Shown: positions 1 through 5,619 of the stretch, piece by piece
How positions within the stretch are numbered: position 1 is the first letter of the stretch
Layout: every line of letters starts with the position of its first letter
Assembly: GCF_949292005.1 (NCBI RefSeq)
Contig: NZ_CASEXV010000001.1
Coordinates: 1 to 5,619 of the forward strand
Reading direction: 5' to 3'
From: an uncultured Bifidobacterium sp.
GTDB lineage: Bacteria; Actinomycetota; Actinomycetes; Actinomycetales; Bifidobacteriaceae
DNA: 5,619 nt
Made by a program: the position numbers and the translations under genes
The notes under the pieces: model-generated
Told to the model about the DNA's origin: nothing
The model's input: only the letters and a program-made list of their open reading frames with translations
Database searches by the model: none

Positions 1-1065
1 ATCGTCCACCAATGCCGGCTCACCGAGGGCACGCTGGTCGTTGGCTCCCAGGTGAACGCCAACATCGACATGGAGCGTCGTGGGGCAATCGCCCGGTCGC
101 ATACGGCGACCCACATGGTCCACAAGGCGTTGCGCGAGGAGCTGGGATCACAGGCGACCCAGCGTGGCTCCGAGGATGCGCCCAACCGCCTTCGCTTTGA
201 TTTCCAATGGTCCAAGGCTCCGGGACGCGGCGCGATGGACGCCGTGGAAGAGCGCGTCAACGAGAAGCTGCGCGACAATCTCGCCGTAACGACGACGGAG
301 ATGCCGTTCGATGACGCCATAGCGCTTGGTGCCATGCATCTTTTCGGCGAGAAGTACGGCGACGTCGTCAGGGTGGTCTCCATCGGTGAGGATGGCTGGA
401 GCCGAGAGCTGTGTGGTGGAACCCATGTCGACCACGTCGGCAAGATCGGGGCCGTGAGCATCATGTCCGAGGCCTCCATCGGATCAGGAGTGCGGCGCGT
501 CGACGCCGTCGTGGGGAAGGGGGCATACGATTTCCATGCCCGCGAGCACGCCCTGGTCTCGCAGCTGTCCGACAAGCTCAATGCCCGTCCCGACGAACTG
601 GCCGAACGAGTGTCCGTCCTTCTGTCGAAGCTCAAGGAGTCGGACCGCCGCCTTTCGGCCATGTACGAGGCGAAACTCGCGCAGTCGGTGCCGACGTTGG
701 CCGCGGAGGCCGCGGCGTCGCACGACGACGTGATCCTTGTCTCACGCAATGTGGGCCCGTTCGGCTCTTTCGACGCGCTGCGTCGCACCGTACTGGACCT
801 CCGGTCGAGAATCGGGGATGAACGTCCCGTCGTGATCGCACTTGCCGGTGTGAGCGAGGACGACAGGCCGATGATCGCCGTGGCAACGAATGAACCCGCG
901 CGTTCGCGTGGCATCAAGGCGGGAGACCTTGTCAGGTCCGCGGCGAAGGTGCTTGGCGGTGGCGGCGGCGGCAAGCCCGATTTCGCGCAAGGCGGGGGAG
1001 TGGATGCCAGCAAGGTCGATGAGGCGATCGGCGATGTCCGTCGGCGGCTGCCTATGATGGGCTAG
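1..1065 (+). CDS. alaS: Alanyl-tRNA synthetase, C-terminal part (5' end outside window)
   Basis: The reading frame is open from base 1 and stops at TAG 1063-1065, giving 354 residues, roughly the last 40% of a family usually near 870-900 residues. The catalytic aminoacylation domain lies upstream of the window. Visible here is the editing domain, which hydrolyses mischarged Ser- or Gly-tRNA(Ala). Its zinc site is HTATH (fragment residues 34-38) plus CGGTH (C138, H142), all four ligands present. A coiled, charged stretch follows (about residues 180-230). The C-terminal DHHA1/C-Ala domain ends the protein, with a glycine-rich motif (six Gly codons at 955-972, then KPDFAQGGG) that in this family contributes to tRNA binding. 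The enzyme is cytoplasmic and charges tRNA(Ala) with alanine. ruvX starts one codon after the stop in the same frame, so the two are probably co-transcribed. No frameshift or missing key residue is seen. Identification is very secure. Confidence 0.97.
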   Translation: MVHQCRLTEGTLVVGSQVNANIDMERRGAIARSHTATHMVHKALREELGSQATQRGSEDAPNRLRFDFQWSKAPGRGAMDAVEERVNEKLRDNLAVTTTEMPFDDAIALGAMHLFGEKYGDVVRVVSIGEDGWSRELCGGTHVDHVGKIGAVSIMSEASIGSGVRRVDAVVGKGAYDFHAREHALVSQLSDKLNARPDELAERVSVLLSKLKESDRRLSAMYEAKLAQSVPTLAAEAAASHDDVILVSRNVGPFGSFDALRRTVLDLRSRIGDERPVVIALAGVSEDDRPMIAVATNEPARSRGIKAGDLVRSAAKVLGGGGGGKPDFAQGGGVDASKVDEAIGDVRRRLPMMG

Positions 1066-1068
1066 TCC

Positions 1069-1539
1069 ATGGTCTGGATGGGTGTGGATCTTGGAGAGGC
1101 GAGGGTCGGGCTGGCGTTGTCCGACCCGGAACTGACTTTCGCGCATCCCGAGGGGAATATCGAGGTCCACGGCGATTCCTTTCATGCGCTGGATGCAGTG
1201 ATTGGCATAATCGAAGAGAACGACGTGGATGTCGTGGTGGTGGGACTGCCTCTTATGCTCGATGGCTCTGTCGGGGCGAGTGGGAAAAAGGCCACCCGGT
1301 GGGGACGGAATCTTTCGCGACGTGTTGAGGATGCCGTGGCATCGAATGATTGGCATGGAGGTTCTGCTCCACAGGTCGTCATGCGTGACGAGAGGTTGAC
1401 CACCGTGATGGCGCATGACGGTCTGAGAAGCGCGGGTATCGCCGAACGCTGGCATCGTGCCAGAGTCGATCAGCAATCCGCCGTTCTCATACTGCAATCC
1501 GCGTTGGATGCACGGTCACAGGAGGAGCGTGACAGATGA
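1069..1539 (+). CDS. ruvX: RuvX/YqgF family RNase H-fold nuclease (putative pre-16S rRNA nuclease / Holliday junction resolvase)
   Basis: This 156-residue protein has the usual length and all signatures of the RuvX/YqgF family. Residues 5-19 read GVDLGEARVGLALSD, with the first catalytic acid at D7. VVGLPLMLDGS (58-67) is the family's central strand and loop. DERLTT (107-112) carries the second acidic cluster. VDQQSAVLILQ (133-143) holds the third acid, D134. In E. coli the homologue YqgF is implicated in 5' maturation of 16S rRNA, and other members cut Holliday junctions; the sequence alone does not decide between these. The protein is soluble and cytoplasmic. ATG 1069 is chosen because the alaS stop closes this frame just upstream; ATG 1078 (residue 4) is the only other close candidate. 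No good Shine-Dalgarno sequence precedes either, so translation probably depends on ribosomes finishing alaS. The 3' end overlaps the mltG start by four bases. Confidence 0.95.
   Translation: MVWMGVDLGEARVGLALSDPELTFAHPEGNIEVHGDSFHALDAVIGIIEENDVDVVVVGLPLMLDGSVGASGKKATRWGRNLSRRVEDAVASNDWHGGSAPQVVMRDERLTTVMAHDGLRSAGIAERWHRARVDQQSAVLILQSALDARSQEERDR
1521..1527 (+). promoter_or_regulatory. Ribosome binding site of mltG
   Basis: GGAGGAG lies inside the 3' end of ruvX, eight bases before ATG 1536. It is a near-consensus Shine-Dalgarno sequence and fixes the mltG start at the ATGA overlap. MltG therefore has its own strong initiation site as well as likely coupling to ruvX translation. Confidence 0.8.
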
Positions 1540-2903
1540 CAGATGATGAGCTTAAGCCTGATGACAACGACGACGTGAACGGCAGCGACGATGCCGCCGA
1601 TGCCGGTGGCACGCTTGATAAGACGGTCGGCGTGGACGGGGTCGACGACGAGCAGGAGCCCGAGGGCTTCGATGAGTTCTTCGAACGTCGCGCCCAGTGG
1701 ACGGGTGGGGAGTCTGACCGGATCGACGCTTCCGATGTCCATGGAGATCCGGATTCCGGCGATCTGGGCGAGCCGGATGGTCCGGATGTCCCATCCGATG
1801 ATAACCTTCCGTTCTCCCGCAGACAACGGCGCCGGGATCACAAAAGGCATCAGCGGCACAACATCATCCTCATCGTCGCGGCATGTCTGGTGCTCACGCT
1901 GATCGGCGTCGGGGTATTCGAGGGATATCGGGCGCTGTCACGGTGGAGCGCCGCCAGGGCATCGCAGGAATCAAGTTCCGAAAGCCTGGACTACCCGGGA
2001 CCCGGCACGGGCACGGTGACCTTCACCATAGCCACGGGAGAAAGCGTGAATTCCGTGGCCTCGCGGCTGGTGTCGGCATCGGTAGTCAAATCGGCGGATG
2101 CGTTCACCACCGTTGTTTCCGCGAACGACGCCACCATCTATCCGGGCACGTATCAGTTGAAAAAACACATGTCAGCGGCCGATGCCCTGTCGGTTGTGTC
2201 CGACCAGAGCAACGCCAAAGGTGTGCTGGAGATCAAATCGGGCGAGCGTGTGTCGGATGTCGTCGCGAAGGCCGTCGCGTTGACGAAGATCACGACAAAG
2301 GAGTTCAACGCGCTCATCGATTCCGGTGGATCCGGCATCCTCCCCCCGGAGGCCGGCGGAAAGTTCGAGGGTTGGCTCGAACCCGGATCCTATGACGTGT
2401 CCACCGCGACCACTGCGGCCGAGGTGCTCAAGCCGATGGTCAAGGCGCGGATCGAGAAGCTCGACGACCTGGGGGTTCCCACGGGCGCGCAGCGCGAGAA
2501 GATTCTCATCATGTCGTCCATAGCCGAGGCCGAGGTCAACAAGGATGACTACTACGGCAAAGTGGTTCGTGTCATTCTCAACAGACTGTCGAAATCCATG
2601 GTCCTGGGCATGGACACGACGGTGGCCTACGGCGCGGGCGTGAAGGCGAGCCAGTTGACCGACGCGATGCTTGCCGACTCGTCGAACACCTATAACACGC
2701 GTCTTCACAAAGGACTTCCGCCGTCTCCCATAAGCAATCCCGGGGACTCCGCAATCACCGCCGCACTCAATCCGCCGTCGGGGAACTGGCTGTATTTCGT
2801 CACAACGAATCTGAGCACAGGTGAGACGAAGTTCGTGGTCACGGAGGCTGAGTTCTGGAAGATACGCGAGGAGTACAAGAACTCGAACAGCGACGCGAAC
2901 TAG
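1536..2903 (+). CDS. mltG: Endolytic murein transglycosylase MltG (YceG-like), with long acidic N-terminal tail
   Basis: MltG is a membrane-anchored lytic transglycosylase that cleaves nascent peptidoglycan strands and is thought to end glycan polymerisation. The 455-residue protein has four parts. Residues 1-90 are cytoplasmic, low-complexity and very acidic (about 32 Asp/Glu against 5 Lys/Arg). Residues 95-108 are a basic cluster. Residues 109-127 form one hydrophobic membrane segment (IILIVAACLVLTLIGVGVF), orienting the rest outside. From about 160 comes a LysM-like region (VTFTIATGESVNSVASRL) and from about 270 the YceG catalytic domain. The predicted catalytic glutamate is E331 in SSIAEAEV, matching E218 of the E. 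coli ASIVEKET motif. The C-terminal signature YNTRLHKGLPPSPISNPG (386-403) and the ALNPP...LYFV segment (410-422) are intact. The family was formerly misnamed aminodeoxychorismate lyase, so proximity to aro genes does not imply a role in chorismate use. The start overlaps the ruvX stop (ATGA). Confidence 0.96.
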   Translation: MTDDELKPDDNDDVNGSDDAADAGGTLDKTVGVDGVDDEQEPEGFDEFFERRAQWTGGESDRIDASDVHGDPDSGDLGEPDGPDVPSDDNLPFSRRQRRRDHKRHQRHNIILIVAACLVLTLIGVGVFEGYRALSRWSAARASQESSSESLDYPGPGTGTVTFTIATGESVNSVASRLVSASVVKSADAFTTVVSANDATIYPGTYQLKKHMSAADALSVVSDQSNAKGVLEIKSGERVSDVVAKAVALTKITTKEFNALIDSGGSGILPPEAGGKFEGWLEPGSYDVSTATTAAEVLKPMVKARIEKLDDLGVPTGAQREKILIMSSIAEAEVNKDDYYGKVVRVILNRLSKSMVLGMDTTVAYGAGVKASQLTDAMLADSSNTYNTRLHKGLPPSPISNPGDSAITAALNPPSGNWLYFVTTNLSTGETKFVVTEAEFWKIREEYKNSNSDAN

Positions 2904-2967
2904 CGTGAACGCCTGTCGCAGCCGACCGCTTTCCCGGCTTGTGTTCCCATCGGCACGCCGACGCATG

Positions 2968-2988
2968 CTGGGAGACCGGTCGTCCCAG
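2968..2988. repeat. Short inverted repeat upstream of aroC
   Basis: Two perfect six-base arms, CTGGGA (2968-2973) and TCCCAG (2983-2988), flank a nine-base centre containing the self-complementary octamer GACCGGTC (2973 onward is AGACCGGTC). It could form a small hairpin or be an operator. No T-tract follows, so it does not look like an intrinsic terminator. A chance occurrence in GC-rich DNA is possible. Confidence 0.35.
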
Positions 2989-3002
2989 ATGGCTGGTGGC
3001 AG

Positions 3003-3008
3003 TAGGAT
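3003..3008 (+). promoter_or_regulatory. Possible -10 element for aroC-aroKB
   Basis: TAGGAT keeps the most conserved positions of a sigma-70-type -10 box (T1, A2, T6) and lies 45 bases before the chosen aroC ATG. No convincing -35 hexamer is seen at 16-18 bases upstream. The 132-base gap after mltG is the only place in the window where a new transcript could plausibly begin outside a gene. This is a weak motif call. Confidence 0.3.
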
Positions 3009-3037
3009 GGGCTCGACTGACTGGATCACGGAGGAAT

Positions 3038-3042
3038 GAGGT
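3038..3042 (+). promoter_or_regulatory. Ribosome binding site supporting aroC start at 3048
   Basis: GAGGT ends five bases before ATG 3048, a normal spacing. A stronger GGAGGA (3030-3035) directly abuts the upstream in-frame ATG 3036, which is too close to serve that ATG, and sits 12 bases from ATG 3048. Both purine runs therefore fit initiation at 3048 better than at 3036. Confidence 0.6.
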
Positions 3043-3047
3043 CACGA

Positions 3048-4235
3048 ATGTTACGTTGGCAGACCGCGGGCGAATCACATGGCGAGGCGCTTGTCGCCAT
3101 GATCGAGGGACTTCCCGCCGGTGTGAGGATCTCCACATCGGACGTGGTGGACGCGCTTGCGCGTAGAAGGCTGGGATACGGCCGCGGGTCGCGTATGACA
3201 TTCGAACGTGATCATGTCCGGGTGCTCACAGGCGTCCGTCATGGATTCTCGCTGGGATCTCCCATCGCCATGGAGATCGGCAACACCGAATGGCCCAAAT
3301 GGACCAAGGTGATGAGCGTCGACGCCTTGGACGAGGAGCTTGAGCCAACGGGCCGCAACGCGCCGCTCACCCGTCCGCGTCCGGGGCACGCGGACCTCAC
3401 CGGCATGCGTAAATACGGCTTCGACGACGCCCGTCCCGTTCTGGAGCGCTCAAGCGCCCGTGAGACGGCATCCCGGGTAGCTTTGGGTGCGATAGTGGGG
3501 GATTTCCTTGAGCAATCTCTGTCGATTCGCACGATCGCGCACGTCGTGTCCATGGGAGGCGTGGGGGTTGATGACGATTATGTCCTTCCGACACCCGACG
3601 ACCGTGATGCGCTTGACGCCTCTCCCGTCCGGACGCTGGATAAGCGAGCCGAGGCCCGCATGGTGTCCCGAGTGGACGAGGCCAAGGAGAACGCGGACAC
3701 GGTCGGAGGAGTGGTCGAAGTCATTGCCTATGGCGTTCCGGCCGGTCTGGGGACCTATGTGGAATCCGACCGTCGTCTTGACGCGGCACTGGCGGGAGCC
3801 CTTATGGGCGTACAGGCGATCAAGGGAGTCGAGATAGGGGATGGCTTCCGTGAGGCCGAGCGCTTTGGATCGCAGGCCCATGACGAGATGATCCCGGGCG
3901 ATGACGGGACCATAGGCCGGCTGAGCAACCGTGCGGGTGGAATCGAAGGTGGCATGTCCAATGGGCAGCCGATTCGCGTGCGCGCCGCCATGAAGCCGAT
4001 TCCTTCCATTCCCAAGGCGCTGCGGACAGTCGATGTCTCCACCGGCGAGGCGGCGAAGGCCATCAACCAGCGATCCGACACGACGGCGGTCCCTGCCGCG
4101 TCCATAGTCGTCGAGGCCATGGTCAGACTGGTTCTCGCGCGTTTCGTAATCGAGAAGTTCGGAGGGGACACCGTGGATGAGGTCGCTCGCAATGCAGCCG
4201 CGTACCGTGCGGCCTGGCCGGAGCACATGCGGTAG
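3048..4235 (+). CDS. aroC: Chorismate synthase
   Basis: AroC converts 5-enolpyruvylshikimate 3-phosphate to chorismate, the last shikimate pathway step, using reduced FMN without net redox change. From ATG 3048 the protein has 395 residues, normal for actinobacterial AroC. The N-terminus MLRWQTAGESHG is the family's usual beginning, with conserved H11. RPGHADL (111-117) holds H114. SARETASRVALGA (136-148) and GGIEGGMSNGQPIRVRAAMKPIPSI (from 297) are FMN and substrate site signatures. QRSDTTAVPAAS (341-352) carries the conserved Asp344. All key residues are present. An in-frame ATG at 3036 would add MRSR, but that extension is not typical of the family and its ribosome binding site would be too close. 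The enzyme is cytoplasmic, normally a homotetramer. It lies 23 bases before aroKB and probably shares its mRNA. There is a 132-base gap from mltG to the upstream ATG. Confidence 0.97.
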   Translation: MLRWQTAGESHGEALVAMIEGLPAGVRISTSDVVDALARRRLGYGRGSRMTFERDHVRVLTGVRHGFSLGSPIAMEIGNTEWPKWTKVMSVDALDEELEPTGRNAPLTRPRPGHADLTGMRKYGFDDARPVLERSSARETASRVALGAIVGDFLEQSLSIRTIAHVVSMGGVGVDDDYVLPTPDDRDALDASPVRTLDKRAEARMVSRVDEAKENADTVGGVVEVIAYGVPAGLGTYVESDRRLDAALAGALMGVQAIKGVEIGDGFREAERFGSQAHDEMIPGDDGTIGRLSNRAGGIEGGMSNGQPIRVRAAMKPIPSIPKALRTVDVSTGEAAKAINQRSDTTAVPAASIVVEAMVRLVLARFVIEKFGGDTVDEVARNAAAYRAAWPEHMR

Positions 4236-4244
4236 GGATCGGGC

Positions 4245-4250
4245 GGCAGG
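4245..4250 (+). promoter_or_regulatory. Ribosome binding site of aroKB
   Basis: GGCAGG, within the purine-rich run 4241-4250, ends eight bases before ATG 4259. It lies in the 23-base gap after the aroC stop, which leaves no room for a separate promoter outside coding sequence. It supports ATG 4259 over the downstream in-frame GTG 4271. Confidence 0.55.
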
Positions 4251-4258
4251 TATCGGTT

Positions 4259-5619
4259 ATGGACTCACAGGTGAATGGTCCGCTGGCGGTCGTCATCGGG
4301 ATGCCCGGCGCGGGCAAGACGCGTATAGGCCGTGAGGCGGCGCGGATTCTCGATGTGCCCTTCGACGATTCGGACAAACACCTCGAGCGTCGTGCCGGAA
4401 CGTCGGTCACCCGGTATTTCCGCGACCATGGGGAACCGGGTTTCCGACGCCTCGAGGAGCATGTCATAGCTGATCTTCTCGAGAGCTGTCGGGGAATACT
4501 ATCCTTGGGTGGGGGAGCCCCCATGACTGAGGGCACACGTCGGCGGCTCGAGGAGTATGTCGCACGCGGAGGACGGATCATTTATCTGCGGGCCGATCCG
4601 CAGGAGGCGATGGACAGGGCCGCGCAGGCCGGGGGCCGACCGATGCTTGCGGGCGACCCCCGAGGCCGGTGGAGTGAGCTCTTTGAGGAGAGGGATCCGG
4701 TTTTCTCCTCGATAGCGACCTGCGATGTGAGGACACGGCGTATGTCGCCCTCGGCGGCGGCAAAAAGGATGGTCACGATGATTGCCGAACGTGTTGTGCA
4801 TGTTCCAGTCGAGGGCGGAGCCGACTACGATGTTCGCATCGGGGCCGGCGTCCTCGATCAGCTTCCCTCTGTGGTGGGGTCTGATGTCCTCCGGGTCGCC
4901 GTGATCCACACGGAGTCGGTGCGCAGATACTCGGACAGGGTTCGCACGATGCTCCGCCAGTCCGGCCATGAGGTGGTCGAGATCGTCATACCGGATGCGG
5001 AGGCGGGGAAAACCGTTCGTGTCGCCGATGGCGTGTGGAGTCGACTGGCCGAGGAGGGCTTCACAAGATCCGACGCGATCGTGGGTATCGGGGGAGGGGC
5101 CGCGACCGATCTGGCGGGATTCACGGCCGCCACGTGGATGCGGGGCATCCGCTATGTCAACTGCCCCACATCGCTGCTGGCCATGGTCGACGCCTCCACG
5201 GGAGGCAAAACCGGCATCAACATTCCCTCGGGGAAGAATCTGGTCGGCTCGTTCTTCACGCCTGGCGGAGTTCTCGCGGACACCGACACCTTGGCCACGC
5301 TGCCTTCGGACATCCTCATCGAGGGTTTGGGCGAGGTCGCCAAATCCGGTTTCATCCGTGACGTCGGCATCCTTGACATCCTTGATGAGCACGCGGGTCA
5401 GTTGAGATCGTTCGAGGGGGAGACATTCGTCGGATCGGACCTCGAGCCGGTGGTGGATGAACTGATCGAACGCACCGTGCGCGTCAAGGTGCATCACGTC
5501 GCGACCGATCTTCGCGAGTCGGGACTTCGCGAGTTTCTCAACTACGGCCACACTCTGGGACACGCGATCGAGCAGTTGGAGCATTTCCGGTGGCGTCATG
5601 GCAACGCGGTCGCGGTGGG
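4259..5619 (+). CDS. aroKB: Bifunctional shikimate kinase / 3-dehydroquinate synthase (3' end outside window)
   Basis: One uninterrupted frame of 453 complete codons runs off the window and encodes two shikimate pathway enzymes. Residues 1 to about 175 are shikimate kinase (ATP plus shikimate gives shikimate 3-phosphate): P-loop GMPGAGKT (14-21), DSD (37-39) for Mg and shikimate, FRRLE with R63, GGG (84-86), lid arginine R127 in GGRPML, and R145 in the ERDP segment. Residues from about 180 are 3-dehydroquinate synthase (DAHP to 3-dehydroquinate, NAD- and Zn-dependent): GIGGGAATDLAGF (276-288) for NAD, PTSLLAMVDASTGGKTGIN (303-321), GKNLVG (325-330), and predicted metal ligands E359 (GEVAKSG), H431 (NYGHTLGH) and H448 (RHGNAV), with H435 next to the active site. 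About 60-90 residues of the synthase are probably missing beyond the window. The linker is short, with no stop or frameshift. Such fusions are known in bifidobacteria. It is probably translated from the aroC transcript. Confidence 0.96.
   Translation, partial: MDSQVNGPLAVVIGMPGAGKTRIGREAARILDVPFDDSDKHLERRAGTSVTRYFRDHGEPGFRRLEEHVIADLLESCRGILSLGGGAPMTEGTRRRLEEYVARGGRIIYLRADPQEAMDRAAQAGGRPMLAGDPRGRWSELFEERDPVFSSIATCDVRTRRMSPSAAAKRMVTMIAERVVHVPVEGGADYDVRIGAGVLDQLPSVVGSDVLRVAVIHTESVRRYSDRVRTMLRQSGHEVVEIVIPDAEAGKTVRVADGVWSRLAEEGFTRSDAIVGIGGGAATDLAGFTAATWMRGIRYVNCPTSLLAMVDASTGGKTGINIPSGKNLVGSFFTPGGVLADTDTLATLPSDILIEGLGEVAKSGFIRDVGILDILDEHAGQLRSFEGETFVGSDLEPVVDELIERTVRVKVHHVATDLRESGLREFLNYGHTLGHAIEQLEHFRWRHGNAVAV

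Noticed and set aside
955..972. GGC/GGT run, possible simple repeat
   Set aside because: It encodes the glycine-rich loop normal for the C-terminal domain of AlaRS, and the codon mixture is not a pure microsatellite.
742..1497. Minus-strand open frame of 251 codons across alaS and ruvX
   Set aside because: It spans two well-identified genes on the other strand and has no recognisable motif.
1883..2395. Plus-strand alternative frame of 170 codons inside mltG
   Set aside because: Gly/Arg/His-rich out-of-frame translation of a clear gene; no ribosome binding site or family signature.
1536..2903. mltG as aminodeoxychorismate lyase acting with the aro genes
   Set aside because: This is an old annotation of the YceG family. 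The membrane segment, LysM-like region and catalytic Glu motif fit the endolytic transglycosylase.
2172..3029. Minus-strand open frame of 285 codons opposite mltG and the gap
   Set aside because: Antisense to the conserved MltG catalytic domain, Arg-rich, with no family motif. It extends into the gap but contains no AroE-like glycine-rich NADP motif.
2904..3035. Possible intrinsic terminator after mltG
   Set aside because: The inverted repeats present (TCGGC/GCCGA at 2950-2961 with a two-base loop, and the one at 2968-2988) are short and neither is followed by a T-tract.
3450..4226. Minus-strand open frame of 258 codons opposite aroC
   Set aside because: It mirrors conserved aroC codons and its composition reflects GC-rich complement, not a protein family.
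4499..5599. Long open frame of 366 codons on the minus strand opposite aroKB
   Set aside because: It lies wholly opposite a gene with intact active sites, has a His/Arg/Gly/Pro-rich composition typical of antisense frames in GC-rich DNA, and shows no recognisable domain.

Overview
The window comes from a GC-rich Gram-positive actinobacterium, most likely Bifidobacterium or a close relative in Bifidobacteriaceae. Three things point there: the gene order alaS-ruvX-mltG next to aromatic amino acid genes is typical of Actinobacteria; shikimate kinase and 3-dehydroquinate synthase form one continuous reading frame (aroKB), a fusion known from bifidobacteria; and the high GC content argues against the AT-rich relative Gardnerella. 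The species cannot be fixed from this sequence.

All five genes lie on the + strand and fill almost the whole window. Bases 1-1065 are the 3' part of alaS (alanyl-tRNA synthetase: editing domain and C-terminal domain). ruvX (1069-1539) follows after a single in-frame codon. mltG (1536-2903) overlaps ruvX by four bases. A 132-base gap (2904-3035 to the first possible aroC ATG) holds a short inverted repeat, a weak -10-like hexamer and the aroC ribosome binding site. aroC (chorismate synthase, 3048-4235) and the 5' part of aroKB (4259 to the window end) form a second tightly spaced group.

The first group links translation (AlaRS), an RNase H-fold nuclease for RNA or Holliday junctions (RuvX/YqgF) and cell wall synthesis (MltG, which cuts nascent peptidoglycan strands). 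It reads as one transcription unit with translational coupling. The second group supplies the shikimate pathway: AroB makes 3-dehydroquinate (step 2), AroK phosphorylates shikimate (step 5) and AroC makes chorismate (step 7). Shikimate dehydrogenase (aroE), often found between mltG and aroC in actinobacteria, is not in the window.

This is ordinary core-genome sequence. I found no mobile element, CRISPR array, RNA gene, broken gene or unknown gene. I see no previously undescribed system; the findings are modest points of gene architecture and regulation.
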